Shown piece by piece: positions 1 to 12,849 of a stretch of 64,000 nt of DNA. The translations under genes and the position numbers were made by a program. The stretch comes from Pyricularia pennisetigena (Eukaryota; Ascomycota; Sordariomycetes; Magnaporthales; Pyriculariaceae): positions 3,844,953-3,908,952 of the forward strand of contig NC_043741.1 of the NCBI RefSeq assembly GCF_004337985.1, given 5' to 3'. Numbering within the stretch: position 1 is the stretch's first letter; each line of letters begins with the position of its first letter. The notes beneath the pieces are model-generated. The model had not been told where the DNA came from, made no database searches, and worked only from the letters and a program-made list of their open reading frames with translations.

Positions 1-1783
1 GGTCTGGGACCACACAGCTTACCAAGTGTACCAAGTGGACAAGTCGTCGCTAAGCGTCAGGAGACGGCAGAATGGCTAACGTGGGCGAGGCGCTAGCGCT
101 AGTTTTGGAAGGCCTAGCATGCTGCCTAGTTTGACGGCCGTATGTCAAAAAGACGACGATGCCATGACCACGCCGCAAGCCACGAATCCACGATTAGCAC
201 TTGCGCAATGACCTGAAAGCCAGGGAGGACCGTAACCCTAGGACAGCCGATCAACCATGGGGTGGTTGGGTCCGGACGTTGATCTTCGCTGCCTCGTTGC
301 AGGCGGGACTTTTTGAAACTGTTGGAATTCTACCTACCGTCTGGCAGGGTTGTGAGTAGTCCCTTGCCCGATTACCTTATTTGCCCTACCAGGCGACTTG
401 GTAAGTGCCGATATGTGGGATAAAACTACCTAGTTTAGGCGTCTAAGATCAAAGTTAGGTAGGTACAGCTCGGCACCCGAGTACTGACTGCATTGAGCAG
501 GTAGATATCTTGGTAAGGGTAGGTGCCGGTTTTGTTATGGGGTTAGTTTGTATGAAATTGCTGTTTAAATTTCAAGAAGAAAAATGAAGATTTATTCTAT
601 GTGCTAAATCTGACCACCTGAAATGCCGGCCGGCCGAGCATCAGTATTTGTTGTTCGGCTTGGCAGATTGGCAGTGGAGGAAAACTCGTTGCCATCCGGA
701 CCGCTGAAAGGTGAGTAAATTCTTCCATCTGGCGGCATGGAAAGAAACGTCGCATATATGATGACTACATCAGAATCCAAGAAAGAAATGGGCGATTGAG
801 TGCATCTCCTTTTTTTTTTTCTCTCTTTTTTCTTCTTCTTCTCCATGACCAGCAGGCCATCCACAACCCCACACATGGCAATCGATCCAACATCGTGGAC
901 TCGAATCGCCCGTACCTATCGCTATCTCACCCCGGGCTCGATTTGCTCGCCTTATAAGATCCCACCGTCTAGCGCTCAGGACTGTGGATCGGGAAGCTCG
1001 CCTCCCAAGTTTCCTCGGGCCATTCGAACTCAGCTATAAAGCCACCCATGGACGATGAAGATCAAGGCTGACAAATAACAAACTCTGGGCTTGCAGCTTG
1101 TCCTACTGCGCTAGGCAGCACACGAGACTCTTCGCACCACTTGAAATTGTGAATTTGCATACAATCAAAGCGCCGCCGACCTCATTCTACATTCGAGAGG
1201 AGCTTTTGCTGTATAGGTAGATAGGTAGGGAGGTAAACTTGAAGAGCTTCCGATAAGTTGCTGTAGAAGGTCGCACCCTGACATCGGTCGGTAGGATAGA
1301 TGTGGTTGACTCAAGTGGGGCCAACGCGTACTCGCTGCTTCTCAGGTCCCCACCTTGCAAGCCAACACGCGTTAAGCTGTTTTGCGTCCTAAATCCTAAA
1401 TCGCGTCTGCTAACCCGCGTTTTTGCTGGTCATTCGATTTCGAATGCTGGGCAACCATCCAAATGTACCAATCCGTATCCACCATCTGAGAGGACCTGAT
1501 TTCTCACGTCAACCCACCTCAACTACGATACAATTGACGTGATTCTGGGCCATCAGAAACTCTATCGACGTTATACTACGTCGCTGACCATACTATTGGA
1601 GTTTCGGGCCAGAAATCATTCTTCTACAACACGCAGACGCGCTAAATTGGACCAGCGACACTGTCTAGCATTGATAACTCAAAAAAGCCTGTCGACGGCC
1701 GACGTCCGGTCCTGCCCACATGAGAGTCGTCGGCACCGCTTTCGACGCGTCTACAACCTGCATATAGCACCCCGCACCCGAAA
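1..1783. other. Intergenic region upstream of CDC45
   Basis: No gene could be supported here. The stretch holds short TAGGTA-type motifs (around 451-464 and 1213-1233) and a pyrimidine tract at about 809-842. The short open frames are low complexity and lack splice or family signals. The right end must contain the promoter and leader of CDC45. Confidence 0.6.
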
Positions 1784-4556
1784 ATGCATCTCCCACGGCC
1801 CCTGATATCGAAACTATACCTGCACCTACAGAAGACGCGCCACGCCCTCGCACCGCCCGTCCTGATCCTCGTCGCCCTCGAGCCCGACGCACTCTGCGCC
1901 TGCCGCATCCTCACCCGCCTCCTCAAACATGATTACATCCCGCACAAGATCCAGCCCGTTTCGGGCTACGCGGATCTCGAGCGCGTCGGCCGGGACCTTG
2001 TCAGCCCCATGATGCAGACCCGCGGCGGCTCCGGCGGTGTGGTGGTCTGCCTGGGCGTCGGCGGCACCGTGGATCTGGGCGCCATGCTCGGTCTCGAGCC
2101 CGATGAGGAGGATGCAGCCAGCGGTGGCGTTGATGCGTACAGCGGGGTGGAAGTATGGGTCATCGACTCTCACAGACCGTGGAATCTAGGCAACGTATTC
2201 GGAGGCCATCCCCTCGAGCCCGAGACTGCCGGCGGATCAAGGGCTTTTTCCTCTAGGGCGCCCCCAGGTGTCTCAAACGGCCGTATATCTCATGCCTATA
2301 AGCCCTCCAAGGGTGGCATCATCGTTTTTGACGACGGGGATATCGAGGAGACTCTGGAGAAGGAGCGGGAAGCATACATGTCGTTGGTGGACATGCCGGA
2401 TGTTGAAGACAATGGGGAGGACCTGGAAGACAGCGACTCTGACAGTGGATCTGAAAACAACGATGACGCAGCAGAACAAGAGACTCCCGTTCGGGCGGGT
2501 CAAAAGCGCAAATCTCTTGACGACTTTGACGATGACGAAAGTGGAGACGACGACAGGCCAGCACAAAGACGGAGGAGCAACACGGTGAGTCAAATTCCAG
2601 AGGCTTGTACAGATCATTGTGATCTTTAGTGGTTGGCTGCTAAACATCTCGGCGCCGTCTTTTTATAGGGGAGTTCCATTCCAGAATCTCCACGGCGACC
2701 AGAGGGACGCGGGTTGATATCCATGCAAGACTCGGCCGTGTTCTCCTCAAACGATCCAAGCAACCCGCCGTCGGGTGCGCAGCCTCCAAAAGCCCTCTCT
2801 GCTCGAAAAATGCGCAGGCAGTTACTGCGTCTACGTCGAGAAAAGGAGGCAACGCTGCGAAAATACTATCGTCTTGGCACGTCTTATTCGGAACCTATCT
2901 CTTCCATGATCTACTCCTTGGCTTCCGAGCTCGGTCGAGAGGATAACGACATGCTTTGGCTTACAATAGTCGGCGTCACATCTATGGAGCTATATGGGCG
3001 GTCGTCGGCCGGAGTCGCGGTTGCAGCCCGCAGCTCTGATAACAGGTTGAAATCTGGTTGGATGGGAATGCGCGGCGCCAGCATACGACAACTTCTGCGC
3101 GACGAGGTGCGCCGCCTGAATCCGCCCGAGATATCTGGCAGCGGGCAGGGAAGGGCTTCGGCGGAAGGCCAGGGAATCATTCCGACGACGGCGAGGAGTC
3201 CCGAAGATACCAGTATCCGTCTCTCACCCGAGCCCAAATTCCTCCTCATCCGGCACTGGAGCCTGTACGACAGCATGCTTCACTCCCCCTATCTTTTCTC
3301 ACGGCTGAAGATGTGGAGCGAGACGGGCCTGAAGCGGCTGCACAAGCTCTTTGCCAAGATGGGCGTCAGCCTCGTTCAGTGCAAACAGAGCTACACGCAC
3401 ATGGACATGGTGCTGAAGCGCGAGCTCCGAGTGAAGCTGCTAAAGTACGCATCGCTGTATAACTTGGATGACATGGTCCCCACGATCGATACAGACGGCA
3501 GGGACAGGGGTGGCGCCAAGGATGGATGGGGCTTCGTGCGTAGCTGGGGTTGGCGTGCTACGCTCAGCGCACAAGATGTCGGCGTCGTCATAGGAGCCCT
3601 TCTCGAGGTTGGGAAACATGCGACCTCGTCGGATGACTCCGCTGGTAGGGACGGAGCCTCCCAGTTGGAAGAGCCGGACGACAACCACCTGGAGATGCTG
3701 AGTGAAGAGTTGTGCCCACGCTTCTGGGAGGCATACGACGCGCTGGAGGAGTATGTTGTTTCCAGCATTCACTTATTATTTTTTTTTTTTTGTTTCATTT
3801 TGAGTATTTCTACTAACATTCATACCCAACTGCAGTATCGAGGCGTTGAAGCAAGGGCTGCCCACGGCACAGTTTCTCCACCGTGCAATCTTCAACACAG
3901 GCACCACGTTACTAAAGAAGAAGCAGATCAGGCATTTACGAGCATTCCGCATGTTCATTGTCAAAGACGGACCAGACGTTGCCGTGTTCAACCATCCCGG
4001 GGCGCTCACGAAGCTCACACTGTGGATCGGTGAGGCGCTGGCCGAGCAGGAGAAGGAGGCCACAGGGCGTCTGAGCAACAAAGGCCGCGGTACCCCGCTA
4101 GTGGCGGCGTCACTCGACGAGAAGCGCGGTGTTTACGTCGTGGTGGGCACAGGTGGTGGAGGTGGCGTAGCGGACCTGCCGGCAGACAAGAAGAAGAAGG
4201 CCGAAGAGAAGAGGGCAAAGGCAAAGGCGCGAGAGGAAAGCCGCCAGGCCAAGGAGAAGATACGCGAGGAGAAACGCGCAGCCAAGAGGGCGGCGGGTGC
4301 TGAAGACGAGGAGGAGACAGAGTCTGAGGGCTCCGACGACGACGACGACGATGAAGATTCCAGCGAGGACGAGGATAATGGGCCCAAGGAGAGGGGTCAC
4401 GGCCTGAACCGTTTTGGCAATGCGTTCCAGGACGTTGTGGCGGAAACGAATGCCAGGATACGTATCGACAGCTTTGAACACTGTGTGGTTGAAGTCAAGA
4501 AAGAGGATCTTGGGGGGTTCCTGGAAAGCTTGAGCATGAAGGCTGTAGTGGGATGA
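1784..4556 (+). CDS. CDC45: DNA replication initiation factor Cdc45
   Basis: Cdc45 is the CMG helicase subunit that joins Mcm2-7 and GINS at origins and travels with the fork in the nucleus. I read three exons, 1784-2584, 2669-3750 and 3836-4556, giving about 867 residues. The introns are GT-AG and keep frame; the second has a TACTAAC branch site at 3811-3817. The N-terminus carries the family signature PPVLILVALEPDALCAC followed by a HKIQPVSGY segment, from the DHH-phosphoesterase-like fold that is catalytically dead in Cdc45. A long acidic insert lies at about residues 195-262. A Lys/Glu coil followed by an Asp/Ser acidic run is near residues 740-810. The C-terminus (exon 3) has the conserved LKQGLPTAQFLHRAIFNTG and RHLRAFRMFIVKDGPD blocks. 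The start is the first ATG of the conserved frame. Family assignment is firm; exon borders are inferred from frame and consensus. Confidence 0.93.
3811..3817 (+). promoter_or_regulatory. Branch-point motif TACTAAC in CDC45 intron 2
   Basis: A perfect yeast-type branch sequence lies 18 nt before the acceptor CTGCAG of the 3751-3835 intron, just after a T-run. It supports the chosen splice border. Confidence 0.7.
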
Positions 4557-5924
4557 TTTGGCAATCCACCAGCCAAGTTGATATGGGTATAATGACGGCA
4601 AGGCATGCAAAACGGGGATTTTCTTTTTTTTTTTTTTCTTCGTCAGAGGGCATTTTCAGCAGGGCTTCTTGTGATTCACAGCTTTGGCGTTCTTGGAGTA
4701 CAGTAGCAAGTGCATGCTTTTCCTGGTCTAGGTGTCCCGAGTTGGTATAGCGCAATAATGGTGGTAACATTTAGTAAATACGAGCATATGACCTTTTTGG
4801 AATGATTTTTGATGGCAAGAAATCAATAATCAAGAATAAACGATCGCTTGGTCTAACAAAAAAGAAGCTTCTCAGCCCGGTTGGCCGAGGGATGGGTTGG
4901 GCTTGGACTTTTGCACGGGGTGCTCGCGCAATTAGAGGAAACTCCGTGTCTTTGCGAACAGATTTAGCCGCAGATTGTTGGTCGTAGGCTCAGATAGGAG
5001 AGTCGAATAAGCCCGCGTTGCGACCGTTTTAAGCAGAAGAAGGTCTTGGTGGGAATGGAAGGTAGGATTGCGTTTGGCCTGCAGCCTCGGGAACTCCAGC
5101 TCCACTGTTCATTCGCTTATTGTCCTGCGCCTACCTAGAATACCTCCTTCCCCACCAAGGCTAGGCGCAGTTCCAAAGTCTAAACACCCCTCCCTTTCCA
5201 GGAAACATACAAAGCCCATCCAAAGTCAATGTTACTTCTTACATTCAGCATCATCATCCTGCTGCTAATCTGACGTGGTAAGTAAGTTCAGGGCCTTTTT
5301 TTTTTTTTTTGTCTTTTTCTTTTTCTTTTTCTTTCTCTTTCTCTCTTTGGGCTTCACTCTGTCGAATTTTTTTAAGAAGGACAAAGACCTTCGCAACTTG
5401 CCGCACTATCCGTACTCGAGCCGTGTGTGGCCTGCATTTGCCTGCCTGCCTGCCTGCCTGTATTGTATGCGCAACCAAGCGGATAACATCTCCACTAACA
5501 ACTAAGTAGCCCGCCGCCCGTGGCTGGAATCCTTGCCTCAACGTCTTGACTCCAGGTCGCAAACCCCTCACCTCAAATCAACCTGGACAACAGACGACTC
5601 TTAGACTAGCATTAAGGCTAGCAGAACCCTAGAGCACCCTGAAGAGGGAAGATATTCACAACTCTGCAAGCAGCTACATTTGGACATATTCAGCTCGCTC
5701 TGTTGTTTCGGCGCCGCAGTAAACGGTCGTCCATTTTCCGATCATCTCGACGGCGACAGCTCGAGGCATTACCAACCGCGATCGTCCTCCTAGGTCACGA
5801 CATAAAACAGAAAAAAAAAAAAGAAAAAAAAAAAAAAAAAACATACGTCAATACCGATCCTAAATCGAACTATTTTTAAATACTTAATTTTCACCCTACT
5901 GCTCTGCTTCGGTCTTATTTCAAG
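4557..5924. other. Intergenic region between CDC45 and NCS-1
   Basis: No gene supported. It holds the CDC45 3' end, a pyrimidine tract of mostly T at about 5298-5346, and A-rich runs at about 5810-5840 close to the NCS-1 start. Repeats of CTGC occur near 5440-5460. Confidence 0.55.
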
Positions 5925-7256
5925 ATGGGGAAATCGTGAGTCCCTACTTCCAACCTTTCTACCCCCGCCTATTGTCGCCGATCATCGACTAGGTGGCCTG
6001 CCCGGGGCCTGTGATTGATGACGAGGCTTCCACCGCCTACGTCTGCCTCCGCTGCTACAGATATCACGCTGTCACCGTTGATATCAGGCATATAAAAGGC
6101 CGTAGCAAGCTGTGAGGATGATTTGCGTTTTTCCCGGGTTGGGACAAGGACTCTTCGATGCAGGCCCCGTTTTCGCACGGCAACGGAGCACCAACCCTAT
6201 CTGTCGCGCCCCGGGTTGCCAGTACCGCCTTCTGCCACCACTCCCTGGTTGTCGCGAGACGCACACCGCTGACTTTAGCACGGCTTCATAACACTACAGA
6301 CAGTCAAAACTCTCGCAAGAGCAACTAGCCGAACTACAAAAGTCGACGCATTTCGATAAGAAGGAGCTACAGCAATGGTACAAGGGTGCGTTTGTTCCCG
6401 CTATACTGGTCCACTCCCTCCCAGTCGCCACCTGGAAGTCTCCCCTCAAAGCCACTCAGCCAGAGCCCTCTATATTCTACATCGCACAAGCGTCATGGTC
6501 CGCCCAAGTGCTTGAGAGAAGAGGACATCGATCAGCCCGGCCGATATGAACAGAAAGACGTACCTAGATGCATAGCCTAGCTATGCTTTTCTTCTTATAA
6601 GCGACGAGCGGCGCCCCAATAATCCGAGAAAGGAAAAGCTGACATGGGGATACTTTTTTTTACCCTAGGCTTCCTCAAGGACTGCCCCTCAGGAACGCTC
6701 ACAAAGGAGGAGTTTCAAAAGATCTACCGACAATTTTTCCCCTTCGGTGACCCGTCCTCATTCGCAGACTATGTCTTCAACGTGTTTGACAGCGACAAAT
6801 CGGGCACCATTGACTTCAAGGAGTTCATCGTAGCCCTGAGCGTGACCAGTCGCGGCAAGATGGAGGACAAGCTTGACTGGGCTTTCCAGCTCTACGACAT
6901 TGACGGGGACGGCAAGATCAGCTACGACGAGATGCTGCAGATCGTCGAGGCGATCTACAAGATGGTGAGGAATTCTCCGCCTGTTTGAGCTGTCATGCTC
7001 AGGCAATGCTATGACCTTTTGTGTCACTGGTTGTTTAACTGACTGAAATATCCCTTTTTTTTTTTTTCCAAAACAGGTCGGCTCAATGGTCAAGTTGCCT
7101 GAGGATGAGGACACACCCGAGAAGCGCGTACGAAAGATCTTTCGCATGATGGACAAGGATGAGAACGGTAGTCTGGATATGCAGGAATTCAAGGAGGGTA
7201 GCAAGAGGGATGAGACCATCGTGTCCGCCTTATCTTTGTATGACGGCTTGGTCTAA
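5925..7256 (+). CDS. NCS1: Neuronal calcium sensor 1 (frequenin)
   Basis: An EF-hand calcium sensor of the frequenin family. In fungi it activates phosphatidylinositol 4-kinase Pik1 at Golgi and plasma membrane. Four exons are read: 5925-5935, 6300-6385, 6669-6964 and 7077-7256, giving exactly 190 residues, the usual family length. The N-terminus MGKSQSKL is a good N-myristoylation signal. EF-hand 1 is degenerate, around the GFLKDCPSG segment. Calcium loops are [24 protein letters not shown] and [12 protein letters not shown]. The first exon holds only 11 coding bases, so simple ORF finding misses the true start. The first intron (5936-6299, 364 nt) is long for a fungus. Confidence is high because length, myristoyl site and all four exons agree with the family. 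Confidence 0.95.
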
Positions 7257-8494
7257 GCTGAATCCAACGAGTCCACACTTTCTCTCTCTCTCTTTCTCTC
7301 CCTCGGCATTCAGTTCACCCAAGACACAGAATCAGCGAGTCTTGCTTCATACCCAACTCGACACGGCTTCTTTGATGACCGATCTACCTACCGGATTTGC
7401 CATTACTCGAGCGGGTTCCTGCGTCACGGAAACTTTCACGAGTCACCCTGGAAAACCCCCGATATACTTGATCGGCGCTGATCCATGGAAGCCTTTTCCC
7501 TTTTTCCCTCTTTGAAAAAACTGTGTTTCCATTTCCATCCATGTTCTCTTTATTTATTTATTTTTTTCTTTTACTTTTTTTTTTTTTTTCTTGTGTCTAT
7601 AATTTTATTCAACTTCCTTTTTTTTCTCATGCCCTTCATTACGGTTTTATTACTGCCACTTGGAGGTGTGATGAAGAATCGGCAGTGATGTAGGAATGTG
7701 AAGGCAAAGGCAAGGTCATGGAAACGAACGAGCAGGCCATATTATTGTAGGCTCCAAATAGCTAATACCTCTGATTATGGCTGAGCTACGGTGAGATCCC
7801 CACCTCGTGATCGTAGGTTTTGCACCCCGTGAATGTGTCACTTTACATTGGAACAAATGAAATGATGCTCAACCGTTACTCGGGTTCACTCAACATTCTT
7901 CACTGTGTAGAATTACCTAGGTTGATTGGGCTTCCATGTCTTTGTAGCGAGGAATTCGACTCGGTCTGCCGCGGCTTGCGAAGCAAAGCCAGGCTATCCC
8001 TGATGAGTTGGGGTACATAATCAGAACGGGATTGACATGGCAGCCTTCACCGACTTATGACGTTGACATCTGCTTACGTCGGCATTGGGGCGGGGTATGC
8101 GGTCCAGTGGGGGGGAGGCATTCCCTTGTGATGATCGCCGCTCCAACGATTCCAGAGCTTTGCCGCGCAGTGTGAGCTCAAGTTGGCGAGAAGTTAGATA
8201 TCAATCATGAGTGCTGGTATTAGAAACGCCATGTACCTGCCAAAAATACAATCCGAAAGAGAGAACATAAAAAAGCCCCAAATTATGAATAAAACAAAAC
8301 AAAACAGGGGACCAGGTCAATCAAGATCAGCCCAAACCACCACAAGCTGCAAGTTGCTTATGCATACAACAAACGAGTCTTCCCTGGTTTCCCGTCGGGT
8401 ATATTGGATACCCAAAGAGGCTGCACAGTATTCTGTCCCGTCGTCTAATGATGCGTGACGACATTATTGCCTCAAACGAGTATTTTTGTCTCTC
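7257..8494. other. Intergenic region between convergent NCS-1 and FAA1
   Basis: No gene supported. The left part is T-rich 3' flank (7540-7630). Short open frames here have no recognisable content. Confidence 0.55.
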
Positions 8495-10784
8495 TTATTT
8501 CTTTATGCCATAAGCCTGGTCGACCTCCTTCTTGTACTTTTGGATAATACCCTTGCGGTTAAGCTTTTGCGCAGCTGTGACAAGTCCCTATATTGAAAAA
8601 CGAAAAAGTTAGATATGTTGTGGCCGTATTCGGTTCAGTTAAAGCGAGAGCGAAACTCACATTCTGCGGTGTCCATTCCTCGTCTGACAAAACGACGCCA
8701 TCGATGATCTCGATACCGGCCAGACCGCCCTGGCGACCAACATTCTGCATCTCCTTCAGCACAGCCGCGTTGACCTTGCTGTCGTGGATGAGTTCCTCGA
8801 GGGTCTCACCCTTCGCACCAACAGAGGCTGCCAGCTTCTTGAGGGCAGGCTCGGCGGGCACGATCAGGGCAACAGGCTTGGCCTGTGAGTCGTCTGCATA
8901 GCAGCAGATGTTGGCGACGACGGGTGCCGATCGGTAAATCGACTCGAGCTTCTCCAGTGCAATGTACTCGCCGTTGAGCGTCTTAATCAGGTTCTTCTTA
9001 CGGTCAATGAGCTTTAAGTGTCCCTTGCTGTCGAACTCGCCAATGTCGCCCGTCTTGAACCAACCGTCGGCAGTCATGGCCTCGGCCGTCTCCTTCTCGT
9101 TCTGGTAGTATCCAGACATTACCGTGGGACCACGCAGCCAAACCTCGCCCTGGGGGTTAGGCTTGTTTGTGACGTGGTATCCTGCATCCGCAAAGTCGAC
9201 CAGCTTGGCCTCGACGGATGCCGGCATCGCGCCGATCGTGTCGGTTGACCACTCCATGGGGTTCTGCAGCGTGCCCATGGCAGTCGTCTCGGTAAGGCCG
9301 TAGCCGATGATCATAGGGCAGATAGCCATGGAAAGGAAACGCTGCGTCTCCTTGGCCACGGGGCCACCACCGTTCAAGCAGATCTTGAGCCTGCCGCCAG
9401 TGGCCTCCTTGATCTTCTTGAAAACAACGGCATCAAGGATGCCGGAGCCGGGCAGGTTCATGCCCATGAGATTGTTCTTCATGGACATGGCACCCCAAAA
9501 GAGGTTGCGCACAACCGGGCTGCCGGCGTTGACCTTGCCGATGATTCCCTTCTTAACGTTCTCCCACACGGCCGGAACACCGACAAGCACTGTGGGCTTA
9601 AACTCCTTTATGTCTCCGTTGCAGTTGCGCACCGAAGCGTCCGAAAGAGTCTTGGGGTTACCGTAACCCATCGTAGCACCCCAGAACATTGCAGAGTTTT
9701 CAAAAACAAACTCGAGAATGTGGGCAGCGGGCAGGTAGGTGAGGAGGCCATCGCCAGGGCCAATATAGGGCTGAACGACAACGCTAACTCCAGCAACTAC
9801 ATCGGGCGGAACAAATTCTGTCAGTTATCTTGATTGTTGCCACATGCGTAATGTGCGCGCAAGGAGCAATGTGCGGAACAAAAATAAGCGGTAAAAAAAA
9901 AAAAAAGTCAGGGCGAAAGACATACCAGCAGCAACAACGTTGCTGTGCTTCAGTGGCACACCCTTGGGGGTTCCGGTGGATCCAGATGTGTACATGATAC
10001 AGCAAAGATCATCGGTCTTGGGCGGGACGGCATCGACCGGGTTTTCCTCGCCAAGCTTCTTCAGGTCGTCAAAGCTCAAGACGGTAACGTTGGGGTAGGT
10101 CTCATTCAGCTTGTCAATGTGCTCTTGCTTGACCTTGTTCTGGGTGTTCCAGATGACGTGGGTAATGTCGGTCGCATCCTTGAGCACATTGCCGAGGGTG
10201 GGCAACAGGTGGGGGTCAAGGAAGATGGCCTTGGCCTTGGTGGCCACCATGGAATGTCGGAGTCCCTCCTCACCAAGCGTGTCATAAGCGGTCACAATGG
10301 CCATGGACTGCGAGCCGGCCGCGTGTGACATGGCGAGCCAGTTCTGGCTGGTGGCGGCGTAAATGTGAACACGATCTCCAGCGACGAGTCCGACTTTGCG
10401 CAGACCGGCACCCAGCTGGACGACCAGGCGGTAGTATTCGTTGTATGTGAGGTACTCGTAACCGGAGAGTTCAAAGTAGGTCCACTGCTTGTCTACCTCG
10501 CGCTCCTGACCATCGACCATCTTCTTGATCTTCTTGGTCTCCTGGTGGGTGCGGACGAGCCGGCGGGAGCCGACGCACTTGGCGTTGCCAAACTTCTCGA
10601 CGCTGTACTTGACCAGCTCCCAGGTCGTGGAAACGTCGGGAGAGGGCCTAGTGAAGAGTTCGGTGGCGGCATCGGGGTGGCGGCGAGGAACCGTCTCGCC
10701 CGGTGCGGCCGTTGCGCCAGGCACCGGGACCGAGAACGGTCCCTTAGCCTGCATGCGCGGGATGAGGTTCTTCGAATCAGGCAT
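8495..10784 (-). CDS. FAA1: Long-chain fatty acid-CoA ligase (FAA1/FAA4 type)
   Basis: The enzyme activates long-chain fatty acids to acyl-CoA with ATP for lipid synthesis, uptake and beta-oxidation. Minus-strand exons are 10784-9926, 9796-8661 and 8587-8495, giving about 695 residues. The AMP-binding motif YTSGSTGTPKGV is near residue 265, immediately before the first intron. GYGLTETTAMGT and the fatty-acyl-CoA signature DGWFKTGDIGEFDSKGHLKL with DRKKNLIKTLNGEYI follow in exon 2. The last exon supplies the usual lysine-rich tail ending YGIKK. I start at the ATG at 10784 (MPDSKNLIPRM). The open frame continues upstream to a GTG, but a CAACAG acceptor at 10830-10835 marks the end of a likely 5'UTR intron there. 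Paralogue identity (FAA1 versus FAA4) cannot be settled here. Confidence 0.93.
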
Positions 10785-10829
10785 GATAGGTTGATGCTTC
10801 TCTTGTCTGTCGGGCTTCAGCGAGGCCAC

Positions 10830-11151
10830 CTGTTGGTGAACTTGTGGTGATGCTGTATATACGGTGCCGAGCAGAAGACTGCGCTCGCTGCTGCAACGGC
10901 AGGCAGGATGCCGAGGCTTTGAGCTCGATTGGTATCGAGTGTAAATATGGAATCAAAACGGTAGCAGTGGGGTTCCGACCAAAGCTCCAGAAAGCTGAGT
11001 CAAAGCTTGCTGGGTTTGAGTATCGATCAACCGTTAGTCCAAAGTTTGTTTGTATGACGACAGCAAAGCTGTTGACACAATCAATGGCGGTTCGTTTTTT
11101 TTTTTTTGTTTGAGTTTGTTCAGGCCATGTGTGGACTGGGGCTGTACTTAC
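10830..11151 (-). other. Probable 5'UTR intron of the FAA1-type gene
   Basis: On the minus strand a GTAAGTAC donor lies at 11151 and a CAACAG acceptor ends at 10830, 45 bases upstream of the ATG. The intron would be 322 nt. This is inference from consensus sites only. Confidence 0.5.
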
Positions 11152-12849
11152 TTGAGGCGGAGGCTTGGTCAGTCAGGATAGCAACAAAGTTGAGAGAGGA
11201 TGGGAAGTATTCGCTCTGTTATGGGTGGAGGAGAGAGTGCGAAGCAAAGGACTTTTTTGTTCGGCGCGCGCAGGAAACCTAGCCAGAGACGAGCCGAGAC
11301 GGAGGATGCTTGGCTTAACACTCTGCGTGAGGTAGTTGGAGCATGAACAGGGAGGCAAGGCACTGACGGCATTATGAGGAGCGAAAGAAAAAAAGGCCCA
11401 ATCCGACCAGCAGAATCGAGCAGGGGCCCCAAGGTGGGGACAGGCCACTACGTCTTCTCCTAGCCAAGACCCGCCAAGCCGCGATTGCTATGCTTGACGC
11501 TCCGTTGTCTTTTGTACCAACAGTTATTAATTGATGCAAGCCTACACCGTTCAGCCAAAGGTCACCCGCCTAACTGAGCTGGGTAGCCCAGCCCAACCTA
11601 GACATGGATGCTATGCAGAAAAGTAATTACCAACTCCACGCTCTGGTTGTTGTTCTTTTTTTGACAGCTTTCACTTGTAGCCTTGGCCAGATGCGACTCG
11701 TGTGCCTATAGGTAGATGATCTTCGCTGTACCGAGGTACAACGAAGGACCAAGGTACGTTTGGGTAAAATTTGGTCCGGGGTTAGATGACTGATTTGGTA
11801 TCTTTGCCTCCACTGGATCATTTTAATATTTTATATCCTGATGCCATCCAAACCTTAAGTGATATCGGATCCTGACCAAAACTTACAGATCGATAATTAT
11901 TCATACCATAAAGCGAACTGGAGGTAGGGATTCCGGTTGTCTGTGACCACAAACCCCCGCTTTTGGCATGGGATACATGGGATGCTTAGCAGTCTGGCAG
12001 GCAGCATAGGCTAGGGCGGCTAGGTAGGTTCCAACTAGCCCTGAAGTCCAAATCTTCTGCATGTCGTTAGCTGTCTTGGCTCAGACAGCTCCTGAGCTCC
12101 AAGTCTCTTGGGGCCCACATAACCAGCCCACAATTGAGATCGTTATCGGGCGCATTGCTACTCCGTAATGTAGAAGTAAAGGCAATTGATCCATGAGGGG
12201 AAAAAAGAGGAGAGAACAAGGAGAAGAAAACTAAAGATACTACGTAGAAATTCCTTCCAATCGGAGTAATGTGGACCTATCTACCAGTCTCTGATTTCTT
12301 TTGCATTTTTTTCTTTCGAGATTTTCTCTCTTCACATGCGAAGTCACAAGCAACTGTGACTCTTTGTGATCAAACCTGCCATTTCGCCTTCCAGTTCACT
12401 ACCAAAGTACAACCCAAGAACAAATAATAATAAAAAAATACCAGGACCAAGCCAAGCCAAGCAAAAGTTGGAAACACTGTGTCACCCGGGTTTCCTAGAG
12501 GGGTCTAGCATATAGTCCAAGCCTCCCTCCTCCCTGATAGCCATCTTTGGGGTAGCAGCAACAATCTGGGGAATTTCTCCCGTCGTCAGGTGCAACGCGA
12601 CTGTGTCAAGTTGTGTCGGATCTCAGCCGTCCCCCCNNNNNNNNNNNNNNNNNNNNNNNNNNNNNNNNNNNNNNNNNNNNNNNNNNNNNNNNNNNNNNNN
12701 NNNNNNNNNNNNNNNNNNNNCCGACCACCTGCGTCCCTTGGAAGCGCCTTGGCTGGCGATATCACCGTTCGCTTTGGTGTGACGCAAGGTCTTGGGGAGC
12801 AAAAGAAAAGGGAAAAGCGGGGAGTCGCCGACGACTTACACCGGCCCAT
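11152..12849. other. Intergenic region between divergent FAA1 and RKM5, with gap
   Basis: No gene supported. It contains the promoters of both neighbours, a TAGGTAGG motif near 12021 and the 84-base gap at 12637-12720. Sequence before the gap ends in a C-run. Confidence 0.55.
12637..12720. other. Assembly gap (84 N)
   Basis: A run of N bases. The left flank is CCCCCC, so a difficult low-complexity stretch is likely missing. Confidence 0.99.

Noticed and set aside
7668..7784. Possible box C/D snoRNA (GTGATGA with CTGA about 100 nt later)
   Set aside because: No terminal stem joins the boxes, and the motif is expected several times by chance in 64 kb.
8128..8134. Another box C-like GTGATGA
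   Set aside because: No box D follows at a suitable distance.
10785..10829. N-terminal extension MASLKPDRQEKHQPI on the acyl-CoA ligase
   Set aside because: It would start at GTG and begins at a splice acceptor, so the ATG at 10784 was preferred.
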